A stretch of 64,000 bases of DNA from Acetitomaculum ruminis DSM 5522. Its GTDB lineage: Bacteria; Bacillota; Clostridia; Lachnospirales; Lachnospiraceae. Position numbers and translations under genes: made by a program. Below, one piece after another: positions 25,259 to 34,337 of the stretch; position 1 is the stretch's first letter; each line of letters opens with the position of its first letter. The notes below the pieces were generated by a model. It was not told the origin of the DNA, ran no database searches, and saw only the letters and a list, made by a program, of their open reading frames with translations. The DNA lies in NCBI RefSeq assembly GCF_900112085.1, contig NZ_FOJY01000009.1, positions 62,001-126,000 on the forward strand, written 5' to 3'.

Positions 25259-26899
25259 ATGCCAACAGATAAAAAAATCGGATTTAAACTTAATATGCAG
25301 ATATTTGTTGATGAATTTAATGAAAGAAAATATAATTTTAAATTTATCAATAAGGGAAAAGACCCCGGAAATATCGTAGGAGCAAGACTTTATAAGCCGG
25401 ATAACACTTCTTTTTTGGACTCAGTGGTTTATATTGCCAGAAACAAGGATTTAAGCTGCTATGAAACATTTTCCAAGGGGTCTTTTATTATTATAGGAGA
25501 GCCTGAGGATGATACGGTTTATTACAGCAATGCCAGATGCATTATAATGAGCGAAGAACATGACCTCTTTGATGTGTTTAATATAGCGGCAGAGACACTG
25601 GATAAGGGCTTTACTTGGGATCGGTCATTGCAATCTGCTCTTGGAAATTTTGAAGGAGTGGATTCCCTTTGTAAATTAAGTATGGAATATTTTGGAAATA
25701 ATCCCCTTTTTGTTCATGATGCCCAGTTTTTTAAGCTATCTTGCCCTATTTATCACCCGGCTATGCTTACCTGGGTGAAAGATGATCAAACCGGTCAGGA
25801 AATGATACCGATTTCAACGGTAAACGAATTTAAAATAGACCCTGAATATCTCAATACCCTGGAAACAAGAGGTGCGCATATTTTTTCTGAACATATAAGA
25901 GGTTACAGGATTTTATATGTAAATATATGGGCTGATAACGGTAAATGGCTGGGAAGATTATGTATAGATGAACTGATTACCTCCATAAAACCGGGACAGT
26001 ATCTGGCAGCTGAATATCTTACCAATATGATAAAGGTGGCCTTTGAAAGAAGAAATATAAAGGCCGGAACCTATATGAGACCATTTGATAAATTAATGTG
26101 TGCAGTTGTGGAAGGAAAAGAAGACGCCAGAAATGTACTCAATGACATTATGAGATTTAACGGCTGGAAATTAGAGGATGAATATCTTTGCATAAAAATA
26201 GGAATAAGATCCCAAAAAGAGCAGGATGACCAGATAGGAATTGTAAGTACCTGCTCCAGCATTGAGGCAGGGATAAAAGGCTCCCATGCTTTTACTTTAA
26301 AAGACAGTATGGTTGTTGTAGTCGATCTTACGATGTTTGGAAAATCAGTATATGATTTTCAGCAGGAATTTGCCCTGATTATCAGGGAAGGGCTTTTTAA
26401 AGCAGGAGTAAGTGAAACTTTTCGTGGTTTTGATAAAACCGGATATTATTATAAACAGGCCTGCATTGCCTATGAATACGGGGTTTCCTCCAACAGCATG
26501 GAGTGGTGCTTTAAATATAGAGAATACGCTTTGGATTATATTCTTGATAAAATGGTTGAAGATATTCCATATTATGTTGTTTGTTCTCCGGCACTGGAAA
26601 AACTGGAAAGATATGACAAAGATAATGAAACGGAATTATTCAAGACCCTTGAAACATATCTTGAAAATGAAAGAAATGCAGTTCACACTGCCAAGGCACT
26701 TTTTATTCATAGAAGCACATTGTTTTACCGCCTTGACAGAATAAAGGAAATTACAGGGGCATCTCTTGAAGATGCAGATACAAGGCTTTATTTAATGCAG
26801 TCTTTTAAGATATATAAAAGAAAACGGAAAAATGAGGAAGTTTTGGTAACTGTAAAACACAATAAGAAAGCTTCTAAGAAGCAAAAAAAGATTAATTAA
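25259..26899 (+). CDS. PucR/CdaR-type transcriptional regulator
   Basis: 546 residues. The C-terminal HTH of the PucR family is clear (about 470-530: AKALFIHRSTLFYRLDRIKEITG, then LEDADTRLYLMQSFKIY). The central part looks like the GGDEF-like domain found in CdaR proteins. The N-terminal 250 residues are an unrecognised sensor, with short SENARC-like and PucR-like stretches but no named domain. The Lys-rich tail is unusual. It stands alone behind the structured element and has an AGGGGG site. The effector and target genes are unknown. Confidence 0.82.
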   Translation: MPTDKKIGFKLNMQIFVDEFNERKYNFKFINKGKDPGNIVGARLYKPDNTSFLDSVVYIARNKDLSCYETFSKGSFIIIGEPEDDTVYYSNARCIIMSEEHDLFDVFNIAAETLDKGFTWDRSLQSALGNFEGVDSLCKLSMEYFGNNPLFVHDAQFFKLSCPIYHPAMLTWVKDDQTGQEMIPISTVNEFKIDPEYLNTLETRGAHIFSEHIRGYRILYVNIWADNGKWLGRLCIDELITSIKPGQYLAAEYLTNMIKVAFERRNIKAGTYMRPFDKLMCAVVEGKEDARNVLNDIMRFNGWKLEDEYLCIKIGIRSQKEQDDQIGIVSTCSSIEAGIKGSHAFTLKDSMVVVVDLTMFGKSVYDFQQEFALIIREGLFKAGVSETFRGFDKTGYYYKQACIAYEYGVSSNSMEWCFKYREYALDYILDKMVEDIPYYVVCSPALEKLERYDKDNETELFKTLETYLENERNAVHTAKALFIHRSTLFYRLDRIKEITGASLEDADTRLYLMQSFKIYKRKRKNEEVLVTVKHNKKASKKQKKIN

Positions 26900-27029
26900 A
26901 AATTTTTACAATGCCTGTGATAATGATGTTTTACAATTTATGTAAAAGGTTATATAATGATTTTTACGGTAAAAACAGAAAAGGTAAAGAGAATAAGGCT
27001 AAAAAGTGTATTTACATAAGGAGAAAAAA

Positions 27030-28073
27030 ATGAATATTGTTGTTTTAGCAGGCGGAATCAGTACAGAAAGAGATGTTTCTTTCAGTTCAGGAAAAATGGT
27101 TACAAAAGCTCTTAGAAATAAGGGACATAATGTAATAATGATAGATGTTTTTTTAGGATTGAAAAACGGTAATGAAAATCTTGAGGATGCATTTGAAAGA
27201 TGTGAAAGTCTTAGTGTAAATGTAAAAGAAATAACAGATAAAGCTCCGGACATCGAAGCCATTAAGGCCTTAAGAAAGGGAGATTCAAAAGATTTTTTCG
27301 GGCCTGGGGTAATAATGCTTTGTAAAATGGCAGATGTAGTATTTCTTGCACTTCACGGAGAAAACGGAGAAAATGGAAAAGTTCAGGCTGCCCTTGATTT
27401 GTTTGGCATAAAATATACCGGTACAGATTATTTAAGCAGTGCAATCGCCATGAATAAATCCATGGCAAAAAAATTCTTTGAAATGAATAATGTTCCTACA
27501 CCAAAGGGAACTACAGTATATAAAAATGAAGATGCTTATGAAAATGCTCTTAAAATAGGCTTCCCATGTGTTGTTAAGCCTTGCAGCGGAGGTTCCAGCA
27601 TCGGTGTTTATATTATAAATAATGAAAAAGAATTAAAAGAAGGTCTTGAAGCTTCTTTTAAATATGATGATGTTGCCATTGTGGAAGAATATGTCAAGGG
27701 AAGAGAATTTTCCGTTGGTGTTATAGGAAGAAGAGTTCTTCCTGTTATAGAAATGGCACCAATAGAAGGTTTTTATGATTATAAAAATAAATATAAAGCA
27801 GGAAGTACCATTGAAACCTGCCCTGCTAATTTAAGTGATGAGATTACAAAACAGATGCAGGATTATACACTTAAGGCTTTTGATGCTTTAGGGCTTACGG
27901 CTTATGCAAGAATGGACTTTTTGATGGATGCAAATAATAATATGTATTGTTTAGAGGCAAATACACTCCCGGGAATGACACCTACAAGTTTACTTCCACA
28001 GGAGGCACAAGCCGTAGGAATATCTTTTGACGATTTATGTCAGATGCTTATAGATATATCTTTAAATGCCTGA
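27030..28073 (+). CDS. ddl: D-alanine--D-alanine ligase
   Basis: ATP-grasp enzyme joining two D-alanines for peptidoglycan. Start ATG at 27030 with AAGGAG six bases before; an earlier in-frame start at 27006 lacks one. Motifs: AGGISTERDVSFSSG, LHGENGENGKVQ, KPCSGGSSIGV, ARMDFLMD and EANTLPGMTPTSLLP. 347 residues. It precedes murF by 57 bases, and Ddl product is the MurF substrate, so they form a functional pair. Confidence 0.96.
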   Translation: MNIVVLAGGISTERDVSFSSGKMVTKALRNKGHNVIMIDVFLGLKNGNENLEDAFERCESLSVNVKEITDKAPDIEAIKALRKGDSKDFFGPGVIMLCKMADVVFLALHGENGENGKVQAALDLFGIKYTGTDYLSSAIAMNKSMAKKFFEMNNVPTPKGTTVYKNEDAYENALKIGFPCVVKPCSGGSSIGVYIINNEKELKEGLEASFKYDDVAIVEEYVKGREFSVGVIGRRVLPVIEMAPIEGFYDYKNKYKAGSTIETCPANLSDEITKQMQDYTLKAFDALGLTAYARMDFLMDANNNMYCLEANTLPGMTPTSLLPQEAQAVGISFDDLCQMLIDISLNA

Positions 28074-28130
28074 TAATATATATGAAGCCTTAAATAAAGG
28101 TATTAGCAGTAGAAAACGAGGAAATAAAAA

Positions 28131-29504
28131 ATGAAAGGAATGACTCTAGAAAATATAGCTCTTGCCTGCAAGGGAGAGTATATAGGAGATCCTGAGCTTA
28201 AAAACAAAGAAGTTGAGGGCATAGTTATTGACAGTCGAAAAGTTGAAAAAGACTTTTTGTTTATTGCGGTAAAGGGAGCCAGAGTTGATGGGCATGACTT
28301 TGCAAAGGCTGTTTATGAAAAAGGAGCTGCCTGTGTTTTGGTGGAAAAAGAGATTGACAATGACGGAAAACCATACATACTTGTAAAATCAACTCTTGTT
28401 GCTATCCAGATTTTAGCAGCATATTACAGAAGAATACTTGGAATCAGAGTAGTTGGCATTACCGGAAGCGTTGGAAAAACCAGTACCAAAGAAATGATTG
28501 CAGCAGTATTATCCACAAAATACAAGGTGTTAAAAACTGAGGGAAATTACAATAATGGAATCGGTCTTCCTCTTACCATTTTCAACTTGAGACAGGAGCA
28601 TCAAATAGCTGTTTTGGAAATGGGCATTAGTGAATTTGGAGAAATGCATGTTCTTGCGGAAATAGCAAGACCTGATATTTGCGTTATTACAAATATAGGA
28701 CAGGCTCATTTGGAAACTCTTAAATCAAGAGATGGGATTTTAAAGGCCAAATCCGAAATATTTGATTTCATAAATCATAATGGCAGAATTATTCTAAACG
28801 GTGATGATGACAAACTTTCAACCATTGAAAAGATAAAGGATATTAAGCCGATTTTCTTTGGAAGAGGGGAAAATAATAATGTTTATGCCAGCAATGTTGA
28901 AAGCAAAGGTTTAGAGGGAATGCAGTGCGTTATCCATGTAAACGGCACAAGATTTCCGGTGATTATTCCTATTCCGGGTGAGCATATGGTAAACAATGCT
29001 CTTGCGGCTACCTGTGTTGGAAAATGCTTTGGACTTTCCAATGAGCTTATTGCCCAGGGAATCATGAAATCCCGTACAATAAGCGGCAGAAGTAATGTTA
29101 TACAAAAAGAAAAATACACCATAATAGATGATTGCTATAATGCAAATCCTGTTTCCATGCATAAGGCCATAGACCTTTTAGCCCTGGCAAAAGGTCGTAA
29201 AATTGCTATATTGGGAGATATGATGGAGCTTGGAACTGACGAGGCAGAACTTCACTATGAAGTGGGAAAATATGCAGTAGAAAAGGAAATTGATTATCTT
29301 ATCTGCATAGGAAAAAGAGCCCAGTATATTCAAAAGGGAGCCATGGATGCTTCAAATGGAAAGATTCATATTGTTTCAAGACCTGATAAATCAGGCATAG
29401 AAGAAATGCTTAACCGAATGTTAGAAGAAGGGGATACCATCCTTATAAAGGCATCACATTCCATGGAATTTGAAAGCATAGTTAAATTCATCGAAGAAAA
29501 ATAA
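28131..29504 (+). CDS. murF: UDP-N-acetylmuramoyl-tripeptide--D-alanyl-D-alanine ligase MurF
   Basis: Adds D-Ala-D-Ala to UDP-MurNAc-tripeptide in the cytoplasm. Mur ligase motifs: ITGSVGKTSTKEM (P-loop), EGNYNNGIGLPLT, EMGISEFGEMHVLA, NALAATCVG, DDCYNANPVSM and LGDMMELG. 457 residues, normal length. It directly follows ddl. The shared terminator at 29523-29558 separates it from the convergent plsC. Confidence 0.97.
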   Translation: MKGMTLENIALACKGEYIGDPELKNKEVEGIVIDSRKVEKDFLFIAVKGARVDGHDFAKAVYEKGAACVLVEKEIDNDGKPYILVKSTLVAIQILAAYYRRILGIRVVGITGSVGKTSTKEMIAAVLSTKYKVLKTEGNYNNGIGLPLTIFNLRQEHQIAVLEMGISEFGEMHVLAEIARPDICVITNIGQAHLETLKSRDGILKAKSEIFDFINHNGRIILNGDDDKLSTIEKIKDIKPIFFGRGENNNVYASNVESKGLEGMQCVIHVNGTRFPVIIPIPGEHMVNNALAATCVGKCFGLSNELIAQGIMKSRTISGRSNVIQKEKYTIIDDCYNANPVSMHKAIDLLALAKGRKIAILGDMMELGTDEAELHYEVGKYAVEKEIDYLICIGKRAQYIQKGAMDASNGKIHIVSRPDKSGIEEMLNRMLEEGDTILIKASHSMEFESIVKFIEEK

Positions 29505-29522
29505 AACAGGGTTTAATATAAG

Positions 29523-29558
29523 AAAAAGTACGAAAGAATTAATCCTTCGTACTTTTTT
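29523..29558. terminator. Bidirectional terminator between murF and plsC
   Basis: AAAAAGTACGAA (29523-29534) pairs perfectly with TTCGTACTTTTT (29546-29557), flanked by A on one side and T on the other, so it serves both strands. Confidence 0.92.
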
Positions 29559-30283
29559 TACATATTATCAGGAAGCATATCTGCAACTTTTTGCTGAACA
29601 TAGGCTCCTAAAAATTTCTGTTCATCTTTATTAAGTTCTTTTGGATAAATTGCTTTTCCATATTCTATGGTTATTTTTCCACCTTTAATAAAAGGAATAT
29701 GATCCTCAAATATGGCAGGAGTTCCGGTACAGGCTACCGGGATAATAGGGCATCCTCCTTTGGTTGCAATCTTCATACTTCCTTCTTTAAAAGGCAAAAG
29801 CTTATCATGGGTTTTATTTCTGGTGCCTTCCGGATAAATGAAAATGGAATTTCCAGCTTTAATTTCCTTTATAGCGTCTAATATAACATTTAAAGACTGT
29901 CTTATATCATCTCTGTCCATGAATTTGCAATGTAGCAGTTTCATCCACCAGCTTAAAAACGGGAATTTTTCAAATTCCTTTTTGGAAATATATCCGGTTA
30001 CATTTTTACATTGAGGATAACTTGCTATTACATCGTAAAAACCTCTGTGATTTCCTACATACAAAACAGGGGTATCTTTTGGAATATTTTCCTTTCCAAT
30101 GACCTCTAATTTTACGCCGGATAAGAATAAAATTATATTAAGCTCAGCCTGAACTATTTTTAAACAACTTATGTCTTTGGCGTAGGGATTGAACTTACCT
30201 ATTATCCATTCAATAAGATAAATGGGGATAGATAATATAAAAAATAATGAAAAACTAATTACCACCAGAATTAATCTAATCAT
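29558..30283 (-). CDS. plsC: 1-acyl-sn-glycerol-3-phosphate acyltransferase PlsC
   Basis: Membrane-bound acyltransferase making phosphatidic acid from lysophosphatidate. Two hydrophobic N-terminal segments, the catalytic NHRGFYD motif (HX4D), the FMDRDD segment, YPEGTRNK, and VACTGTPAIFE. 241 residues. The AAGGAGGA site lies about 19 bases before the ATG, which is far; ACGGTTTTACCGGT between them can form a small hairpin that would shorten the gap. No closer in-frame start exists. Confidence 0.92.
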   Translation of the reverse strand: MIRLILVVISFSLFFILSIPIYLIEWIIGKFNPYAKDISCLKIVQAELNIILFLSGVKLEVIGKENIPKDTPVLYVGNHRGFYDVIASYPQCKNVTGYISKKEFEKFPFLSWWMKLLHCKFMDRDDIRQSLNVILDAIKEIKAGNSIFIYPEGTRNKTHDKLLPFKEGSMKIATKGGCPIIPVACTGTPAIFEDHIPFIKGGKITIEYGKAIYPKELNKDEQKFLGAYVQQKVADMLPDNM

Positions 30284-30517
30284 ATAACAACCGGTAAAAC
30301 CGTCCTCCTTTTTAATATTTGATAAACATCAAAATATGATAACATTTTACAGGATATATTACAATAAATTAGCTGTTTTTGGTAATAATCCTTGAAAAAT
30401 GTGCAACCATATACGCTTCTTTCTTTAGATTAAGTTTAAGGAATTGACGCAAAATTTATGGATGTGTATGAATACATAAAGTGATTTATGGAATTTTTAG
30501 TATTTGTTTATGAAAAA

Positions 30518-30546
30518 TTGACAAATAACAATTATTTTGATACACT
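30518..30546 (+). promoter_or_regulatory. Sigma-A-type promoter of veg
   Basis: Perfect -35 TTGACA (30518-30523), 17-base spacer, -10 TACACT (30541-30546). The start would be near 30553, about 25 bases before the ATG. Confidence 0.85.
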
Positions 30547-30577
30547 AGAGGTAGCACATTGAAAGAGGTGAAACTAA

Positions 30578-30826
30578 ATGGTCATGAAACAGGAAGACAT
30601 TGCAAAGGTCAGAAATTCAGTTGGACAGCAGTTGGGTTCAAAGGTAATGATAAAACTAGATAAAGGCAGGCATCGCGTAGATGTACAAACGGGAGTGATA
30701 AAAGCTGCATATCCTAATATATTCACCATTGAGGTTGAATCAGGACCAGATAACGAAGCTCCTAGGGTCTTGTCATTTAGTTACAAGGACGTCATTACAA
30801 GAGATGTTCGAATGATGCTTTGCTAA
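30578..30826 (+). CDS. veg: Veg protein
   Basis: 82 residues. Small basic beta-rich protein of the Veg family, abundant in Bacillota and linked in B. subtilis to biofilm matrix gene expression. The family pattern is visible: DIAKVRNSVGQQLGSKVMIKLDKGRHR, TGVIKAAYPNIFTIEV, LSFSYKDVITRDVRM. It has an AGAGGTG site, its own strong promoter and terminator, and is monocistronic. Confidence 0.92.
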   Translation: MVMKQEDIAKVRNSVGQQLGSKVMIKLDKGRHRVDVQTGVIKAAYPNIFTIEVESGPDNEAPRVLSFSYKDVITRDVRMMLC

Positions 30827-30867
30827 TTTTGGAGAGTATATATTAAATATTTGAAAAAAGAGAAATT

Positions 30868-30898
30868 TTCCCCTTCGTAAATCCGAAGGGGTATTTTT
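30868..30898 (+). terminator. Terminator of veg
   Basis: CCCCTTCG (30870-30877) / CGAAGGGG (30884-30891) followed by TATTTTT. Confidence 0.9.
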
Positions 30899-30903
30899 AT
30901 GGC

Positions 30904-30938
30904 AAAAAAATGCAGATACCCTTTGGATACCTGCATTT
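30904..30938 (-). terminator. Terminator of the minus-strand gene at 30960
   Basis: On the minus strand AAATGCAGGTATCC pairs with GGGTATCTGCATTT, followed by a run of T, 22 bases past the stop codon. Confidence 0.88.
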
Positions 30939-30959
30939 ATTATCATATTAGTCAGTTTA

Positions 30960-31700
30960 CTAGGTTGTTGTTTCAAGTCCGGCATCAACGGAAGCGGTCT
31001 TTTCACTTTCTTTGGAAACATCATCTTTATTTCCATTTTTCCAGTCATCAAAGCCTTTTTCAACAGCTTCATAAGTTTTTTTAGAAATGTCAGGAAGGTC
31101 TTTACCCCATATGGAGGTAGCCTGATTAAATCCCTTTTGGAAAGCCTTAAATAGCATATCTGCCTTTGAAGAATCATCTCCTGCCAAAGCCTTTGCAAAA
31201 TTAATAATTCTTTCGCTGGTTTGCTTTACGCCCCAGTAACCGTCTTCAGAAATGGCTTCTTCGGCTTTTTTTCTTGCAGCTTCATCAATAGTGTAATCTC
31301 CACTTGCTAAAAAAGCCCAGATGTCATCATCATTTACCTTTCCTAAATTAAAATTGTCTTTTCCGAAAAATGATAACTTGTCATCCTTATTGTTGGCGAT
31401 GCTAAAAGCATTACTTTGCTTTGACATCAAATCCAATGCCATATCCTTAAGGGATTGAACATGAGCCTCTAAATCGGATTTTAACATGTTTATCATTTCT
31501 GCTCTTGAGTTATAGACAGAGCCGTTAGCCTGAAGGTTTGAAGAACTCTTTTCGTAAACTACACTGGTTTCTTCTGACGAAGTCTTGTCTGAAACCTTAT
31601 CAGAAGTTTTAGAAGCAGATTCGGTATTTGTTTTGTTTATGGTTGAATTATAGTTGTTTCTTGTCTGGTTTACTGATTCCATTCCATTAATAATGCTCAT
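30960..31700 (-). CDS. Soluble protein of unknown function, Ser/Thr/Asn-rich N-terminus
   Basis: 246 residues, no signal peptide. The first 65 residues are low-complexity and rich in Ser, Thr, Asn and Lys (probably disordered). The middle has a helical segment SRAEMINMLKSDLEAHVQSLKDMALDLM, and the core reads DDDIWAFLASGDYTIDEAARKKAEEAISEDGYWGVKQTSERIINFAKALAGDD. A second helical domain (KAFQKGFNQATSIWG...KKTYEAVEKGFDDW) follows. This resembles DUF5610 or flagellum-associated small proteins seen in Clostridia, but no name is certain. A good AAGGAGGTA site precedes the ATG. Confidence 0.7.
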   Translation of the reverse strand: MSIINGMESVNQTRNNYNSTINKTNTESASKTSDKVSDKTSSEETSVVYEKSSSNLQANGSVYNSRAEMINMLKSDLEAHVQSLKDMALDLMSKQSNAFSIANNKDDKLSFFGKDNFNLGKVNDDDIWAFLASGDYTIDEAARKKAEEAISEDGYWGVKQTSERIINFAKALAGDDSSKADMLFKAFQKGFNQATSIWGKDLPDISKKTYEAVEKGFDDWKNGNKDDVSKESEKTASVDAGLETTT

Positions 31701-31775
31701 ACTATACCTCCTTGTACTATATTAATTTTTTTCGTTTTCTAATTCCTATTTGTCCTAATGATATAATGACACCTC

Positions 31776-31816
31776 TCGATATTTATATCGACAAAAATAG
31801 ACTTTTTCATTATAAT
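31776..31816 (+). promoter_or_regulatory. Probable promoter of the Ter-type operon with an overlapping palindrome
   Basis: -35 TCGACA (31788-31793), 17-base spacer, -10 TATAAT (31811-31816). A dyad TCGATAT-TT-ATATCGA (31776-31791, 7-bp perfect arms) overlaps the -35, as a repressor operator would. The expected 5' UTR is about 130 bases. On the minus strand the same palindrome lies about 75 bases before the divergent gene. The -35 differs from consensus at one base. Confidence 0.65.
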
Positions 31817-31954
31817 ATAGCAACAAGCAAAAATGAAAAATTGCAAAATTCAATAAAAAACCTGAAAAATAAGAAAAATATATTTTATAAAAATTAATTA
31901 TGACAGAATATAATGCAGAGAAATTGAAAGTATGAAAAACGATGGGAGAAAGAA

Positions 31955-33037
31955 ATGTTGGATAACCTGAAAGAATTTTTTGATAAAGATGAGAATTTAC
32001 TGCCCTACAGTATAGGTGCATTGCTATATACACCGGCAGATAATGAAAAATTATCAAATTATATTTTAGAAGAAAGATTTGGAAAAAACTATACCCAGGC
32101 TTTGTGTTTAGAGGATACCATACCGGACAAAGAACTGGAAAAAGCAGAGGATATTTTAGTAAATACCATTAAAGAACTGGCAAGAAAAGCCAAAGAAAGT
32201 TATGCTTATTATCCTAAAATTTTTGCCAGGGTCAGAGATGGCAAAAGCATGAAAAGAATACATGAAAGATTAAAAGAAGCAGAAACAGAATTTAAGAAAA
32301 GCGGTTACATTGAAAGAAACAGAAAAAAATCATTACAGGATTATGAAGAGGGAAAGTTTTCCATTACTACAAATCGACTTTTGACAGGATACATATTTCC
32401 CAAATTTTCTCTGGAAACAGCCGGGGATTTTCTTCAGGCTCTTATGGAGATAAATAAAGACTCTGACGAAAAAATTTATGGTATGCCTATACTAGAAAGC
32501 AAAGACCTGTTAGATATTTCCCAAAGGGGAGAAAGACTAAACGGCATAAAAAACCAACTTGATTCCGTAAAAGAATATATCTTAAATGTAAGGGTGGGAG
32601 GTAATGATCTTTGCAACTATTTTGGCATAAGAAGAACCTTAAAAAACACCATTTACGATATAAGATGTGTCAGCAATATTCTTGGAGATATTGTTACACA
32701 ATTCACTCCTGATTATGTGGTTTCCGGCCCGGTCTGGGAATATTTTGGGGGAGAAGGCTATAAAGAAGCCATGAAAAAAGAGGTGGAGCTTGATATTTTA
32801 AACGGCTTTATAGGGAAAACCGTAATACATCCAAACCAGATAGAGGTTGTTACAGATACCCTGAAAATAAGCCGGGAAGATTATCTGGATGCCTTAAATA
32901 TCCTTGAGATTGCCCTGGAAAAAGGAGGAGGAGTAGGAAGGAGTCTTAACAGAGTCAGAATGGATGAATATAAGACACATTACAATTGGGCGTTGAAATG
33001 TCTAATAATTTCAAAAATTTATGGAAAAAAATATTAA
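31955..33037 (+). CDS. HpcH/HpaI aldolase/citrate-lyase-like protein of the Ter biosynthetic module
   Basis: 360 residues. A CitE/HpcH-like barrel with SIGALLYTPADNEKL at the start, ALCLEDTI (metal-site Glu/Asp), FARVRDG, NVRVGGNDLCNYFG and the C-terminal IHPNQIEVV. The family usually forms or cleaves C-C bonds of CoA esters or keto acids. Copies next to PRTase-TRSP and StiP genes belong to the Ter/Yce biosynthetic module. It is first in the operon, with a GGGAGAAAG ribosome site. The substrate is unknown. Confidence 0.88.
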   Translation: MLDNLKEFFDKDENLLPYSIGALLYTPADNEKLSNYILEERFGKNYTQALCLEDTIPDKELEKAEDILVNTIKELARKAKESYAYYPKIFARVRDGKSMKRIHERLKEAETEFKKSGYIERNRKKSLQDYEEGKFSITTNRLLTGYIFPKFSLETAGDFLQALMEINKDSDEKIYGMPILESKDLLDISQRGERLNGIKNQLDSVKEYILNVRVGGNDLCNYFGIRRTLKNTIYDIRCVSNILGDIVTQFTPDYVVSGPVWEYFGGEGYKEAMKKEVELDILNGFIGKTVIHPNQIEVVTDTLKISREDYLDALNILEIALEKGGGVGRSLNRVRMDEYKTHYNWALKCLIISKIYGKKY

Positions 33038-33152
33038 ATTGCTTTATAGTTAAAGATGAAGTTGTTGTGAATTTATAAGGTAATGTATGAAGAAAGGGGA
33101 TTTAGAATATGCATTTTAACATGCATTTCTAAATGTATTTAGAGGGTGGAAT

Positions 33153-34337
33153 ATGAGTAGAAAATATAGTGAAGAGGATTTCATTAGAATTGCCAAAAGA
33201 GAGAATAACAATAAAAGAAGTTTTCTGATTTTAAATCCTTTACAGGGAAAGCATTTGCCTGTGAGACCAAAGAAAGCAATGGAGGCCTTTGACGCCCTTG
33301 GACAGTATATTTTTAAAGAGGTATTAAAGGGCGAGGAGGTTAAAAATGTTTTAGTTATAGGCTTTGCGGAAACTGCTACAGCCATAGGCGTAGAGGTGTC
33401 CGGATGCATTGAAAAACTGCTTAATATGAATGAGGATTTTGGCCTGCATACGGTTTATTATATACATTCTACAAGGGAAACTGTAAAGGATGCAAATTAC
33501 CTTTTCTTTACAGAAGATCATAGTCATGCCATCAGACAAAAACTTGTGGTAAACGGTTTTGAAGATGCTTTAAAACTGGTATCACATATTATTTTGATAG
33601 ATGATGAGATTTCCACCGGAAATACAATGAAAAACCTGATTGGTATTTTGAAAGAAAATTACAGTCTTGATGACAGAAAATTCATAGTTGCAAGCCTTAT
33701 AAACGGCATGAGCCCGGAAAATGCAGCTTCCTTTAAGGAAATGAATATACCGGTTGTAAGTATAATAAATAAGGAAAATGATTATGAAAAACTGGTGGCT
33801 TCTTATAAAGGAGAGGGCGAATACATAGAGAAAAAAGAATTTACCGGCGAAGCCAGATACGAGAGAGTAGATGGATATTTAAGCACCAGAAGACTGGTGG
33901 ATATAGCAGAATATAAAGAAGGCTGCGTAAATCTTGCAAATGAGGTTATGAATTATATACATCTTGAAGATGGTCAAAGAATCCTGGTTTTAGGAACTGA
34001 GGAATTCATGTATCCGGCACTTTATACGGCCTATGCCATAGAAAAATGTCAGGAATATGTTAATGTATCCTTAGATGTGAAATTTCATGCCACCACGAGA
34101 AGCCCTATCTGCCCCGGAAATGAAGAAGATTATCCTTTAAAAAAGAGATATGAACTTGTTAGTTTAAAGGAGGCCAGACGAAAGAACTTTGTTTATAATC
34201 TTGAAAAATATGACCAGTGCATCGTTTTCACAGAGTCTGGATTAAAGTTAAACAAAGGTCTGGAATCATTACTGGGAGCTTTAGAGTCTGCCGGAAATGA
34301 TGATATTTTGGTGATTAAATGGAAGAGAAAGAGTTAA
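33153..34337 (+). CDS. Phosphoribosyltransferase with C-terminal TRSP domain
   Basis: 394 residues. The N-terminal PRTase fold (about 20-190) has the PRPP loop LIDDEISTGNTMKNLI. The C-terminal half carries the TRSP domain, named from its signature, seen here as HATTRSPICPG. Such PRTase-TRSP proteins occur with Ter genes and are thought to attach a base to PRPP in making a nucleoside-like metabolite. Its end overlaps the next gene by 19 bases, so the two are translated together. Confidence 0.92.
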   Translation: MSRKYSEEDFIRIAKRENNNKRSFLILNPLQGKHLPVRPKKAMEAFDALGQYIFKEVLKGEEVKNVLVIGFAETATAIGVEVSGCIEKLLNMNEDFGLHTVYYIHSTRETVKDANYLFFTEDHSHAIRQKLVVNGFEDALKLVSHIILIDDEISTGNTMKNLIGILKENYSLDDRKFIVASLINGMSPENAASFKEMNIPVVSIINKENDYEKLVASYKGEGEYIEKKEFTGEARYERVDGYLSTRRLVDIAEYKEGCVNLANEVMNYIHLEDGQRILVLGTEEFMYPALYTAYAIEKCQEYVNVSLDVKFHATTRSPICPGNEEDYPLKKRYELVSLKEARRKNFVYNLEKYDQCIVFTESGLKLNKGLESLLGALESAGNDDILVIKWKRKS

